This document shows, one piece after another, positions 22,933-36,400 of a DNA stretch of 64,000 bases; position 1 is the first letter of the stretch, and each line of letters starts with the position of its first letter. The stretch is taken from contig NC_090782.1 of the NCBI RefSeq assembly GCF_040054535.1, positions 22,998,001 to 23,062,000 on the forward strand. The letters are read 5' to 3'. The notes under the pieces were generated by a model. That model searched no databases, had not been told where the DNA came from, and was given only the letters and a program-made list of their open reading frames with translations. The DNA comes from Antennarius striatus (lineage: Eukaryota; Chordata; Actinopteri; Lophiiformes; Antennariidae). The position numbers and the translations under genes are program-made.

Positions 22933-25900
22933 CTACGAGGGTAGATGTGATGCGAAAGGAAGATGAAGAAGGATTGTTGGTTGTGTCTGTAGTGCTGTAG
23001 CGACAAAAGACCAAAGGTTTTGTTAGTTATTGGCTTTTGAAGTTTCAAAAGCAGATCAAGGGTTGGTTATTTTTTCATCATTGCTTGCTTAATCTGTACT
23101 GTTTCATTTCATTTTATTTTTGTTCTATGCCTTTATTTTTTAAAGATGTCAAAAAAAGAGATGACATAAAACATCAGGCAGAATGTTCTGTGACAACACA
23201 AACTTCCATTTCCATTTTTACATACCGCTTGCTAATCCACGCTTCTCTTCCCTCTGTAAATCACTGGAGACAAACAAAAATTTATGTGACCTTTAGATAC
23301 TTAACTAAACTTTAAAATGAAAAAGTAATTATACAGAATATTTGCTCAGGATGAGACACACTCACCTGTACCCACGTTACTGCCCAAGCAAGTGACTAAA
23401 AAACAGAAACAGAACACAGCCAAAGTAAATAGATGTTTGTGTGTTTTATGCTCTAACTCTCTTGCATGCTGTTTTTCTCTTGATACAAAATACATGCAGG
23501 TTTGAACCTTCCATCATCTGCATCCCAGTGAAGCGGTCATACCTGAGTACAGCCGGTGAGGGCAGAAGAGGACTTTAGCGCCCTCTAGTGTAAGCGGAGC
23601 CACCACAACACTGTAAACTTCCCCACACTGGACACCTGCCACGTCACAGCTGTTCTCCCCCAGAGACGCTGTGCAGGTGTAGTTGTTGCTACTGGCAACC
23701 ATTTCTGTGACATAGCTGTAGTTGCCGCCGGCGTTGTGCCAATACACCCGCAGAGAGTTACCGGCCTTGTAGATCTTGACCCCCGACGGGCAACAGGCAC
23801 CTGGGAGACATGGTGTGTGACAGTAGACTCAAAAACAACAGCAACAGTTTATATAACCATAGTTAAATTGCAGAGTCAAATTATTTATACAAATATAATT
23901 CAATGCCTAAATTATGATGCGTTATTATAGATTAAGCAGCAGCTCCAGCTTTACCCACTGAATCATTAAAATGATGAAATTTTCATAAAATAAATATGAT
24001 TTGCTTATACAAAATATGCCGATCCACATGACAAAAATTATACATGGATTATTATATATTTTAATTCAGGCTAATATTTTTGTACTTTTAGTCTTAGTTC
24101 AATCAGAATATGAATGCAGAACTTTTAGGCCGTAAAAGGAATAACTCCTCTATTTAGTTTATTCTTTGGAAATAGTTAGAATAGCTGTTTTTTTCAACTG
24201 CTGTTTCCATGCTTCATACAGCATTATCCCATTTATTGTGTTTGATTTGAAGCTGGTATGTATATATTTTCAGAGGTAACAAATTTTTCGTTATTTATGT
24301 GATTGTGTTATCACTCAAGAAACATTTTTCAGCACCAGTTGAAGTCCGTTTGAATTTCTTTCTCTTTTTTGGAAAATGTGGTCACTCACTGGAGGAGAAT
24401 CTGTTATAGGTGCAGTTGGACATTTGTCCGCTGTGGCTGTATGCTTCCATGGTGACAGTGTAGTTGGTCCCACAGGTGATGCATCCCATGAGGCAGTGGG
24501 AATCTTTGGTGTGGCAGCGGGCGTGACCATGCATTGAGGTCAGAGATGTGATGACAGAATGGGCGCCTTTTGCATAAGACCACGACACATTGGTCATTGC
24601 TTGAGTCACCTGATCCACTGTCAGATGCTCTGGGCAGCAGGGCGCTGTAAAAGATGAAATAGATGAAAATACCTGAATACATGTGTTAAATACTTTTAAT
24701 TAGGTAATATAATATAGGATTTAAGCTGACAGAGCAGAAAATGAAGGGAAACTGCAGAAAAACACTTCCAATCCCTGCTAAAATCTGGCATTGGAGGCCT
24801 CTGAATTCCATACTGTTAAGTCACTTTACCCTTGAAATTTCCACCTACTGATATTTCGACCCAACTGTATTTTTTAATAGAATGAATCGATCCAAACCTT
24901 AGACTACTCACCTGTTTCCAGAGAGTCAGAGAAGCTGGGTAAACTCTGGCCGGCGGCGCTGACCGCCATGACGCTGACTTCATACTCGGAACCACAAGGA
25001 AGGTCAGTGATGTCACAGTAGCTTCCACTGGTGGTGCAGGTGTGTACACCATCATATCCCACAGCGCTCACCATGTAATTAGCATCCCTGTTGTTTGCTG
25101 TCCAGCTAACACCGATGGAGGTGGAATTGTTCGAATGCAGCATTAGATCAGCCGGCATACACGGAGCTGACGGGGATGCGAGTGGAAAGAGTTAATGGAG
25201 TTGCCTGATTTGATCCATGCAGTATTTTTATGATAGTTCAAGAAGAATTAGACATTTATAGTTAAACTTTATAATTAATGGTAATGTAAAACAGCAGTAT
25301 ACACAAGATTTTATTGTCTATACAAACATAATGGCCACAAGTCACTCTATTAAGTACACAAATATAATCTAATCCAATCCATTTTTTACAAATTCTGCTT
25401 CCTGATCATTTCTAATGAAGCCCATTTCAGTCAAACAGATTAATTTAAGTATATAATCATACAAAGGATTGATTTTTATTTTACCTGTGTCTTGGATCTG
25501 ATATTCGCATTGATAGTTGCATCCACTAACTTCATTGCAGGGTGACACGTGCACATGGTAGGGAGTGTCACAATGGAGGTCAGAGAGTGCGCACACCGGC
25601 GCCGTGTCCTTACATTGGACAAAGTGAATATAGGATTGCCAGTCCTGAGCCTCGATCTTGTAGTCCACCGCCCCCCGTGATGGCATCCAGGTGATCTCCA
25701 GAGTGTCAGTGCTCACTGCAGCGACGGCTACGTTCTCTGGGCAGCATGGCACTGAAAGACAAAAGCCATATTGCATTAGCATTAAATGATCACAAACAAG
25801 AAGTCGATAAACATATGCCGATGATAAATCTTAAAACACGTCACCTCCGTCCCCCTCCATACCTGCGGTGTAGTTCAGGACGTTTCCTTGAGGGCTCTTG

Positions 25901-27112
25901 CCAGCCTCGTTGAATGCGAACACGGACAGCAGGTACGTGAAGCCGCACTCACAGTGGTAGGTGCAGTTGTTGCTGGTGGTGTTGCAGGTGTCCTCGCCTC
26001 CGTCACCTCTCTTGATGTAGGCCTTGTATCCGTCGGCGTGAGGCACCGCGTCCCACGTCAGGCTGCAGTTTCCTTCTGATGAGGCCTGGTAAGCCAAAGA
26101 CCCAGGTGGGCAGGGGTCTGAGGAAACAGGACAGTAGGGGGTTCAGGTCCACACGACCTTTACTGCTGTCAGAGAGTTGATGATACGTAGAAAAGTGATT
26201 CATTTAGACATAAACAGCATATGATTTATTTAATGTCGAGAAGGAAATTTGTTGCAGGTGATTTTTTTTTGTTTTTGGTGTAGTATTGCAACATGATCAG
26301 TGTTTTGTATAGAGCTTCATCCATCTAATCAGAATATATCAGAATATGATGCAATAAAATAATGGTTGTCTTATACCCAAATCTTAAAAGCTAAATTTAA
26401 AGCTAAAGTTCTTGACTTTCTTGAATATTGTTCCTTAATGGTAATAATGGTTACTACACAAGGTTCCTCTAACTAGTGTTGAGGGTTAACAGTAGCATTA
26501 TGGGTTCTCTAATGTTACACTACTACTAACACTTTAACTTTAATTTATTATTAATTATGATTTCTGATTGGCAGAAGAGAAAGTGCTGTAAAATAAAATT
26601 ATGTCGTATATATCGTTTTATATCTAAATGGATAAATCTTTTGCCTTTGCACCTATCAGACAAAATCTCCGGTGAAGCACTGTTCAGATTTGAGGCAAAC
26701 TACTCTGTTCACATGCACGCTAGACCATTACACAAAGAACAAGCCACACCCACTTCCCAGAGGGGTGAATTCGAGATTACGAGCATCAAATCCCCACTAC
26801 TCACAGGTGACAAACACAAGAGGACTGGAGGGGTAGGTGGGCCCAGCATCATTTACTGCGATGACATATATGGTGTAGATCTCCCCACAGCTGATTCCCC
26901 ACAGCACGCATGAGTTGGAAGTGGAGTTACAGTAGAGGTATTGGTCTGTCATTACACGGTAGTGGATGTATCCATCAACGTCCGGATCAAGCTCCCAGGA
27001 CACAGACAGCCCGGACAAGTTGCCGCTGACAACAGAGGCACTGACAGAAGTTGGTGTAGGAGGGCCTGAAACGCAGCAGAAAACATACAAGTAGTCATCA
27101 GAGGGCACACTT

Positions 27113-27167
<55 letters not shown>

Positions 27168-29663
27168 CAACTTAAATTAGATGTTGTGTGGTAAGCTGAT
27201 GTGAACTGGTTGGATACCCAATTCTATGTATACACCTATCATTTAATTTCGGTTTAATACATTTGGATTTGTAAGAGATATACTGTATATATACAGTATA
27301 TATACACATATATATAATGTTCACAACTTATTGAAACTTTGAAAAGCGTATAGACTAGATTGGAGCTTCTGTTGTGCTAATGTAATTTTACTTTCACTGC
27401 AGCTAAGGGTATAAAATCGCTCATAGAGGTGACTTCCAGTGACTTCTTACGTGTCGTCTGATTGACGTAGGAACTGCGTTCTCCTTCTCGACCCTCCACA
27501 TCCATGGCAACAGCATCGATCATGTAGAGCGAGCCGGCCTCCAGACCAGAGATGGTGAAGATGGTGTCCGAGGTGGTGTAAACCAGGCTGGTGCCTGAAC
27601 TCAGTTTGTATAATGACAGGTTGTAACTCACAGCCTGAGCAATGGGGTACAAGGATACAGTGATACTGTCGTTGGTGGGGGAGGACGTGTTGTCAAACTG
27701 AGGAGGAGGCAAAACTGTGGAGACATTTTGATCGGTTAATGTTTGAGTTGAGCGGGATTTGAACGCTCTTCATCATTACTGTCATCACTTATCCGTAATG
27801 AAATGTTTACTTATTATTCATATAACTTAAAATCTTCAAAGCAAAAACTTCCAAAATATCAATATAAAAAAAATATTCACTCAAAAAACAATGCACCTGA
27901 ATGAAAGACTGTAAATCCTAGATGTTTGCTTAAAGCATTAAATATTGACCAAATAATCAACCGTCAATATGTGCATTTTATAATTCCTCAGAATCTAACA
28001 TAAAAATAGAAAAAATCTATCTTTGAGAAATAAAAGACAATATTAGCAACTGGTAAATCAAATAAGGTCATACTGCTTGCTATTGTTGGGTGTTTTTTTT
28101 TTTGTGGTTTAGGAAGATCACATTATTCCTCCTGGGGTGAGAGTGAAGGTGAGAGATGACATCTCCCCTGTCATGACCAGGTCAACTCATTGTGTTTGAC
28201 GGAGAGCTGTCAGGTACAGTTACCACCTGTACAGAAGGGTCCTGGGGCATTTACTGGTAGACAAACCCGGATTTAGAAGCTGAAACTGGAATTGACTGAA
28301 GATGATCTGTATCTGTATACATGCACTCATAGTTTTGTATACAGTGTCTTTTCTGCGAGACAATGAGGCAGATCAAGTGGCTTCTCCAGGCCATGAGGAG
28401 TACTGAGAAGGGTTCTCAATGTTTGTTAGAGAATATATGACTCATTTTTACATAGAAAACAGCCCTCAGGTGATGAACGAATGAACAACAGCAGCCTACT
28501 TGTCTTTGCGTTCACCGGAGGAGACGGTTGGCTGCGGAGTTCGCCGTTGACGGCTATGACGCTCAGCGTGTAATCAGTATATGGTTCTAGGTCGGTAATC
28601 TCAGCAGGGGAGGACCACACAGTGTCCTCTCTGTAGAAGCCGTAAGCATTCCGGACACGAATGATGTAATGAGTCGCTCCGACGCTGGGGTCAAACTCCA
28701 CAATCAAGTTCCTGCTGTCCTTTGACTTCACCGTGTGGATGGAACCCATCACCTGTGGGGCTGAAAGGAACCACGATGGGTTCAGAGCGTGATGTTTTAA
28801 TTTACATACAACATTCACCTACCAACTGAATTTAGCTTAAAAACTTGAACAATTTATTAAGACTGATATAATTTAGATGGTTTAAGTATTTAGAACTTAA
28901 CTGTAATGTTATGATAGTCCACAGGTCATAGTACAGTTCAATACTTTTAGATACAGTCAAACACATACAACATAGTACATAGTGTAAAAGAATAGAGCAT
29001 TAAATAAATATACTGTGATTAAGTGGATTTAATGTATGGACTGAAAGTATGGACTGAACTGTATCTCACCTGTGGTTGAGTCCAAACTGGCAGAAATCAG
29101 TGTTGCCTGGGCGACATCCAGAGCATCAAGCGTGAACGTATACATGATATTTGGGGACAAAGAGTTAATTGAGCCCATCACAGTGTTTTCACCAAAGTTG
29201 GCAAAAGCAATTGGGTCACTTGGTGAGTCAAGGCGGGCGACTGAGATCCTGTACGAGGTGGCTCCCACAACCCTGGTCCATCTCAGAATCATAGTCTTGG
29301 ATGTTGCTGAAAATACGGACACTTGGATTGCTGATGAGACAAGTAAAATAGTTGGAGATCATTAATCACACTCTCAGACATCTTTACTCATAAATGGATC
29401 CTAAAGACGGGCTTTTACCCATTCATTCTTAGAAAAGACACATAGACACTGACTTCATGTTAAAAAAAGGACATACGATACCTGATTGGGCTGTAACCTG
29501 TAAATTTATATGTGAAAAAATATTAATATAAATAGTATTTATACCAATAGTTTTATGTCATATCACAATTAATAGAAATCAATTAGCGGTATCAATTATA
29601 TCACCATACCTGTGAACATATGTGCAGCAAGACTAAGAATCCCAGCCACTTCAAATTTCCCAT
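22933..29663 (-). CDS. fndc7: Fibronectin type III domain-containing protein 7 (FNDC7)
   Basis: ATG at 29,663 opens a 54-nt exon (29610-29663) encoding an 18-residue signal-like peptide (MGNLKWLGFLVLLHICSQ). A 16-nt micro-exon follows (29482-29497), then nine FN3 exons: 29070-29330, 28500-28760, 27451-27714, 26805-27065, 25863-26117, 25485-25751, 24912-25166, 24390-24644 and 23543-23800. A 30-nt exon (23366-23395) and a 62-nt exon ending in TAG (22933-22994) complete it. Phases agree throughout and give 832 residues. The first three FN3 domains lack cysteines; the fourth has three (the central pair and Leu/Ser-Cys-Gly); domains 5-9 carry most of the cysteine pattern and many N-glycosylation sites. 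FNDC7 is a secreted-type protein of unknown function. Assignment rests on domain count and on adjacency to stxbp3, which matches mammalian gene order as I recall it. The two short 3' exons are the least certain part of the model. Confidence 0.88.
27116..27165. repeat. (AC)n microsatellite, 25 units
   Basis: An uninterrupted CA tract within the fndc7 intron, just upstream (transcriptionally) of FN3 exon 26805-27065. On the minus strand it reads GT and extends the adjacent open frame artificially. Confidence 0.95.
27270..27322. repeat. AT-rich palindromic repeat
   Basis: TATACTGTATATATACAGTA followed by TATATACACATATATATA forms nested self-complementary words in a fndc7 intron. Confidence 0.8.
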
Positions 29664-29795
29664 TCTCCACTTGTCCTGTAAACACACTTCCAGACGTCTA
29701 CAGTTTTGTAAAACTTTAAAACCCTTCACTCTTAGCTGTTGTATCTTTTCAAAAGATAGTGTTTGTGCTTGTTGAAATACCTAAATATGACCCTG

Positions 29796-29820
29796 CCCAT
29801 TTGAGGAAAGCAACCAATCA
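29796..29820. promoter_or_regulatory. fndc7: Promoter module of fndc7: 13-mer plus CCAAT box (mirrored)
   Basis: On the plus strand, CCCATTTGAGGAA (29,796-29,808; reverse complement of the 13-mer at 17,798) precedes AACCAATCA (29,812-29,820), about 133-157 bp upstream of the fndc7 ATG. Confidence 0.5.
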
Positions 29821-30356
29821 CAGTTACCCAGAAAGATTCACATTGAACAGGTGCAGGTCATGCAGCAGAAAATGGAAATACCTTTAAGCTGAAGGTATGA
29901 TCTAATTTCAAGGATGTAGTCAAGCTACCATAAAGGCATTGGAAAGAAATGGATTTCCCCAGACAGAAATCTCATATCACTTGCCTTTACTTGGAGGTGT
30001 CAAAATACATGAAGTTCATTTCTAGAGGCCTCTTTCTGCCAAGAGAAATAACACACAAAAAATGTTATGAATAAAGTTGGGGCAAAACAAGCAAAAGTAG
30101 CCAAAGAATTTGTCTTTGTGAGAAACTGAGATCAGTCGACGCGAGATAAGTCAAAACTCAAATCAAAGTTGAACTCAAATCCTCATATTTAGGTTTTAAA
30201 TTATAACTTGTTTACTTATTTTAAATTATTTCATGCTTGAATTCATATATAAATATAAACTCATAATTTGATTGGAGAGGATCTCCTAATTTTGTAGTTC
30301 TACTATCTAGTTCTAAAAACTACAGCGTCGCGCTGTCTCACACTTGTTCGTGCTGA

Positions 30357-30364
30357 TGACGTCA
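30357..30364. promoter_or_regulatory. Palindromic CRE (TGACGTCA) in the fndc7-stxbp3 intergenic promoter
   Basis: A perfect TGACGTCA lies 47 bp upstream of the stxbp3 ATG, next to a CpG-containing stretch (CGCGCGTGGGCACGGG). CREB/ATF-type factors bind this octamer. Use in this gene is inferred from position. Confidence 0.6.
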
Positions 30365-30410
30365 CCGCGCGTGGGCACGGGACAGGAAGAGGCGCAGAAA
30401 GAAAAAAAAG

Positions 30411-33400
30411 ATGGCTACAGGCTCAGATCACGGACTCAAAAAAATAGTTTGGAAAAGTAAGTTCACCCAAATTGGACGGTGCTTGTGGCGCAGGTGGAAT
30501 AATGCGACGATTATTCAAATCATTGTGAAGTAAAGCAGATTTTAACTACGAACTCCTGCTCCTGTTAACTTTTAGGAATGACAGTGAACGTTATTCTGCT
30601 TTTAAACGGAGCGGAAGTTCAAACACTAGGTTTGGCAAGGTTCAAATTTACTGTCAGCGGGTCGGTGTTAGACTTGGGTTACACTTCACTCCGTCGCTTG
30701 TTATCACTTGACGGTCGTGGAGTGAAAGCAGGACTTAGTTACGTTCAGTTGTTAGCAGCCCCACCTTATTTAAGCTGGCTAACTTAGAATAAGTGCAGCT
30801 AAGCTAACGTTTTGTACAAATCCTGTGTTAACAAATCGAACATGTCTCGTTTGTATTTCCTGAAGCTCTGTTGAGGTTGGATGTTTGTAAACATGTTTGA
30901 ATTGTTATTTAGCGACGCTAATATTAGATAAAGTTCACCAAAATAGATGCATTGGGCTTTAAATGTAGTTCCAGTACTTCTGTCAAAACAATAACAAATA
31001 CAGGATTTAAAGTTTGCTGTAACTCCAACTATGAGTAAAATCATGACAGATGCATGACCATTTTAATCTCTTGTTTCATACTTTTTTTTTTATAGTAATG
31101 TATTCCAATGTACAATTTGCGTCATGTGGAGACATCTAAATAATAAATTAATAAATTAATAATTTTTGATGCTGTTATAAGAGATTGAAGGTAACAACGT
31201 GTCATAGGTGTTTTGTTGGCAAGATTATTACAATTCATAATTAAGTACAAAATAACTTCAAATTTTCTGAAATATGAATAAGTGGAGAATTCTATGGCTA
31301 TACTGTCACCAATACATACATTTTTACTTTGCGATTTCTTCTCTAACTGATCGGTTATTTGCAGTCAAATTCCATATTTGAGCTGTGTTTTGTGAAATTG
31401 TTTTCTGTGCAGCTCTACCTCATAATACAAGCAAATGTATTCACATTAGAGCGTTAATAATATGACTAATGTACTGATGGAAGTCAAAATCACTTGTTCA
31501 ACTCAAATTGATTAAACTCTAGAATCAAGATAGAGCTCAAAAATTGAAGTCAAGTGCAGCAGTTTGTTCATTAATGTTTTTGACAAGCCATGTTCTGTTT
31601 CCAACAGAAATAAGAGAGACTATTATTGCAGACTGCAGAAAATCAGAAGTATGGAAGGTAAGACATCTCTTTATCTACTCAGTAATGAGTTGTGTGTATA
31701 TTTTTTCAAATTGACAGCCTCTGTATTACTGATCCAACTTTTATGTGATTGGTTCTTTGATCCACTGTGACTTGCTTACAAACCACGGCTTATTGATCTT
31801 CATAGATTCTGATTCTGGACCACTTCACCACCAAGCTCCTGTCATCATGCTGCAAAATGTCAGATCTGATGTTAGAGAAAATAACAAGTAGGCTGTGTTA
31901 CGTTAATCCAATACTGACTTAAATAGATTAAATTCAATATTTATGTGTGGCTATCAGTAGCAACTCTGTCAAGTAAATATTTTGTTTCTTAAGTTGTGGA
32001 GGACCTGTTCAAAAGCAGAGAGCCTGTTCAAGAAATGAAAGCCATCTACTTCATGTCACCAACGGCTAAGGTTTGTTATTACCCTGAAATTATGCTTTAT
32101 CATGATGCATCTGTAATTACATTCATAATATATGTTAAATTTCATCAGAAACTTGGTTGTAGTATAATAAAATGGATTTGACTTCACAGTGTGTGGATGC
32201 CTTTATCAGTGACTTCAGGCCCAAACCCAAATACAAATCAGCGAATGTTTATTTCACCGACTGTAAGTAGCTTATGAATCACAACTTTGTTCCATTATAC
32301 AAATACAAAATAAATTACTTGTACCCAATGTGATTATACTGTTGATTTACTTTTATCCAATAGACTGTCCTGATGACCTGTTCAATAACATGAAACTGCA
32401 CTGCGCGAAGCACATCCGAGTCTGCAAAGAAATCAATATAAGTTTCCTGCCACAAGAGGCACAAGTGAGTGGACGCTTTAAGTTTCTCAAGTGAAGCATT
32501 TCCTCATTTCCAACCACGCAACTACTTTGTTGTATTTTGCTCTATTGGTGCTTGGAATGCATTTGTCTTGGGCGTTGGCTGTTTTTAGCAATGATGTAAT
32601 GACTTTCCAAATGTTGTTTTATCTTAGAACTTTTGCCGTTTAGAATCACATTGTAATTTGTTGTACAATCACATGCAAATTGCCCTATCAAATTTAAATT
32701 CTTTGTGTTTGTTTAATATTTTCCAGGTGTTCACGTGTGGTAATCCAGGTGCTTTCCGAAGCATCTACAGTCCACACACTCAGGACAAAAAGAAGACACT
32801 GGAGGCACTTGCAGATCAGCTTGTCACGCTTTGTGCCACATTGGACGAGTATCCGGGAGTCAGATATAAGAAGTAAGCGATGACAGATGTAGTTTCCCTG
32901 CTGGCGACGTGCCACAGCCCCAAAGCAGTGCAGCACCTTTCATGAGAAAAGCTTGAATGTGTTATCTTTGACAGAAAAAAATAGTCAAGGTTTTAGTTTT
33001 CTTGTAATGTACAAACAGCATACAGTAAACACATTTGTGTCTGTAAAAGCACCAATTAGGACATATTACTTCCAACAACTCATTCTTTTATATCATTTAT
33101 ATAACTGATATCAAATGATTTACATGACTGAACAATTTATATCATAACTAGAGATGGTAACATGGAGAACGCCAAGACGCTGGCAGAGTTGGTGGACAAC
33201 AAACTGTCCAGGCACTACGAGCTGGACGAGGGCAGCAAGAAAAAGGTGAGATAGTATCTTCAGTGAAGGATGTTTACACAAGAAACAAAAATGTCAGTAC
33301 TGGAAGAAAATGAGAACCTGAAAACACAGCATAATGTTTCCCTGCCAGCTCAGCACAAGGCAACATGTGAAAGATTCAGCTGTTCTATTCTTTGTTTTAA

Positions 33401-36400
33401 GCAACTTAGTACTTGGAGATAGCCGGTGTCTCCTGGTCAAAACTGTGCAGTGTTACAGAAAATAGAGCTGAAGAAGGGGTCAATGTACGTAGTGACCACT
33501 CTACAACTGATGAAGTGCTTCACCTGTTTTTACCTCTTTTCCCTCACTAGGGAAAGACCCAGGCCCAGCTGCTGATAGTGGAGAGAGGTTTTGACGCCGT
33601 CAGCCCCCTCTTGCATGAGTTGACCTACCAAGCCATGGCTTACGACCTCGTCGATATCCAGAATGACACCTACAAGTAATCCAAGATTTTCCTTCTGTAC
33701 AGTGTCCCCCAGAAAAATCGTTTGATTGGTGGAAAGAATCTCCACAACTTTCAACGCCAAAACCTTTTAATTTTTGTCAGGTATAAGTCTAAAGATGGCT
33801 CAGAGAAGCAGGCGCTCCTGAATGAGCAGGACATGCTCTGGGTGAGGCTGAGGCACAAGCACATCGCTGAGGTGTCCGCGTAAGTTTCCAGCGTCTGAGG
33901 AACATTACGGATACCATTCCTTTCTCATCCCGACCTTCAGGCCATTTTTTTTCTTTCATCAGACAAATCCCTGTAATGGTTAAGGAAATATCTGCCAGGA
34001 AGAAGCAGCCAGATGGGAAGGTGCGTCGCTCCAGTTTCTTTTTATGAGCTCCGTTGACGAGATGTGAAAGCATTTCTTGACCAAATATTTATTTTTTTCA
34101 GATTACAATCAACAATTTGGCCCAGATGATGAAGAAGATGCCTGCATTCCGCAAACAGCTGACTGAGGTAGGCAGGACTGGGGTAATTTCATTAGTTCCA
34201 GAGTCGTTCGCTGGTCAAAGGTTATCCAGGTAGCCTGAAACAATTCAGGTTCAAGTAGGATTTCAACAAAGATGTTATTTACTCCCTACAATTATAGTCC
34301 TAAGCAATCATTGAGTGTTTGTTGGACGTGTTGCCTCAAAGGTGTGTTTTCATGTGTGGTTGATTTCATCATGTTATTAGCAGCAAAAACAACTTTGCAG
34401 CCTGATATGTTTCCATTCACGCTGTGTTTAACATCTCTGTCTGGTTTGTAGAAAACGATTCATCTGCAGTTGGCCGAGGACTGCATGAACCATTTCTCCA
34501 ACAATGTGGAGAAACTCTGCAAAGCTGAACAGGTGAGTCATCAGATGTGGGGACAAATTTTAAACCCTTTTTCAGTAGATAAGCTGCTTGACACGAGTTT
34601 ATCAAAAAAAGAAAAAACTAAATGAGGAATTTCTCATTTCTGGAAGCATCTTCCATTAAAATCTCTGGAGAAGCTGGTTCTCCAAGACGCATTTATCAAT
34701 AAATATTACATTTGAAGCATTCACAAAATTCCCAGCCTGAATGTGGGGTTCAGAAATGTTTTTTTCTCCTTCAGGACCTGGCAGTGGGCTCAGATGTAGA
34801 CGGGGTGAAGGTGAAGGATCCCATGAGGACCCTGCTGCCTGTGCTGCTACACCCATACAGCACCCATGACAAGATCAGGGCTGTCCTGCTCTACATCTTC
34901 AGCCTCGGCGGTACACCAGTCTGTTGTTTCACTGCTCATTAACATTCTATAGAGTAGCTGCAGCAGGGTTTTGAGTTTTGAACTGCCAGGCAGGAGACCT
35001 AGAGGAAGACCAAAGAGGAGGTTTATGGATGTAGTGAAAGAGGACATGAAGGTAGTTGGTGTGAGAGAAGAGGATGCAGAAGACAGGGTTAGATGAAGGC
35101 AACTGATTGACCCCTGAAGGGAAAAGCCGAAAGAAAAGAAGAAGAGTAGCTGCAGCAGGATACCAGCATGAAGGAGAAGTCAGCTAGGATATAAACTGAT
35201 CTTTCATAAAGAAAAGTGATTACCATCCCCATGGTTGTTATTTTTTAATAAATGAATTTGTGTAATTGACAAGTTAATAGGACTGGAAGCTTTAAACCAA
35301 TGTAAGAATTTCACAGTGTAAATTTTTTGCTGCATGTAAACAGGAACAACTGACGAAAACTTAAGCAAACTCATCCAGCATGTCAAGATCGAAGACGAAC
35401 GAGAGTTCATCCTGAACTGGAAAGAACTTGGGGTCCCCATCATCACATCGGTATGAGGACGAGTGGAACAGGTGAATTTTCTTGTTCCCGTCCGTCATCC
35501 TCTAACCGGTCCTGCTTCCTGTTTTCATCTTTTCTCTCCAGCCGAGCTTGTTCTCTCGCAAACCCGCCAGACGGGATCGTTCCCAGGAAGAGACGTACAA
35601 TCTTTCCAGGTGGACTCCTGTCATAAAAGATGTAATGGAGGTCAGTGTGAAGCATTCGTGCCTTTATTTCACCTAATGTGAAGTTTAAACTCGACACCCT
35701 CAATAAATTATGAGTAATTCCAGAGAGCAGAGATGGAATGAAGGAAAGTAAGAAAAGAAGTTCAAGCATTTGCATTAGTTTCTTTTTTCAGCTCCCAGCA
35801 TGGAGCTCAGTGGAGGTTATTGTCCCAGTCTACATGGGATTTGTGAGAACGATTCTATAGAAGCACCACAGAAGTAGGTTATAGGATTCAGGTCATCTGA
35901 TAAGTATTTGTGTGTCAGACATTGTCTCAGCATCTATAGAGTAAAGAACGCAGCAGGTGTGTGTCGATCCCTGGGGACCGTCTCTCTGTTTACCAATGTA
36001 CAGATGCTTTTTTTTTTGTATGTTAAATATGTCAAGAGGTTATTACGGTGAGAGGAGATTGTTTTGTGTTAAAACACAGATAGGATGTCATTGTCCCGTA
36101 CTACATTTTTAAATGTCCTATGTTTCAAATGTCCTGTAAGCTCAGCTGTAAATCATGAAAGAAACAACACAAGTGGTGTAAGTGTTGGTGAAAAAACACA
36201 GCTGTAGAGGTCACGTCTCAGAAACCAACGGAAACTAAGAGGGGTTGTTTGTGAGTTGTGTGTTTGTATACATATTTAACAAAAAGATCTTTGAACTGAA
36301 CTTTGACAAATTAAAAATGTGTTGTTTCAGGATGCCGTGGAGAACAAACTAGACACCAAAGAATGGCCGCACCAGTCTGAGTGCCCTGCTGCCTGGAACG

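Larger units (their letters stand above)
29664..30410. promoter_or_regulatory. Head-to-head intergenic region of fndc7 and stxbp3
   Basis: Only 747 bp separate the two start codons on opposite strands. The fndc7 side carries a CCAAT module; the stxbp3 side carries a CpG-containing stretch and a CRE. It may act as a bidirectional promoter, or as two adjacent promoters. Confidence 0.6.
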
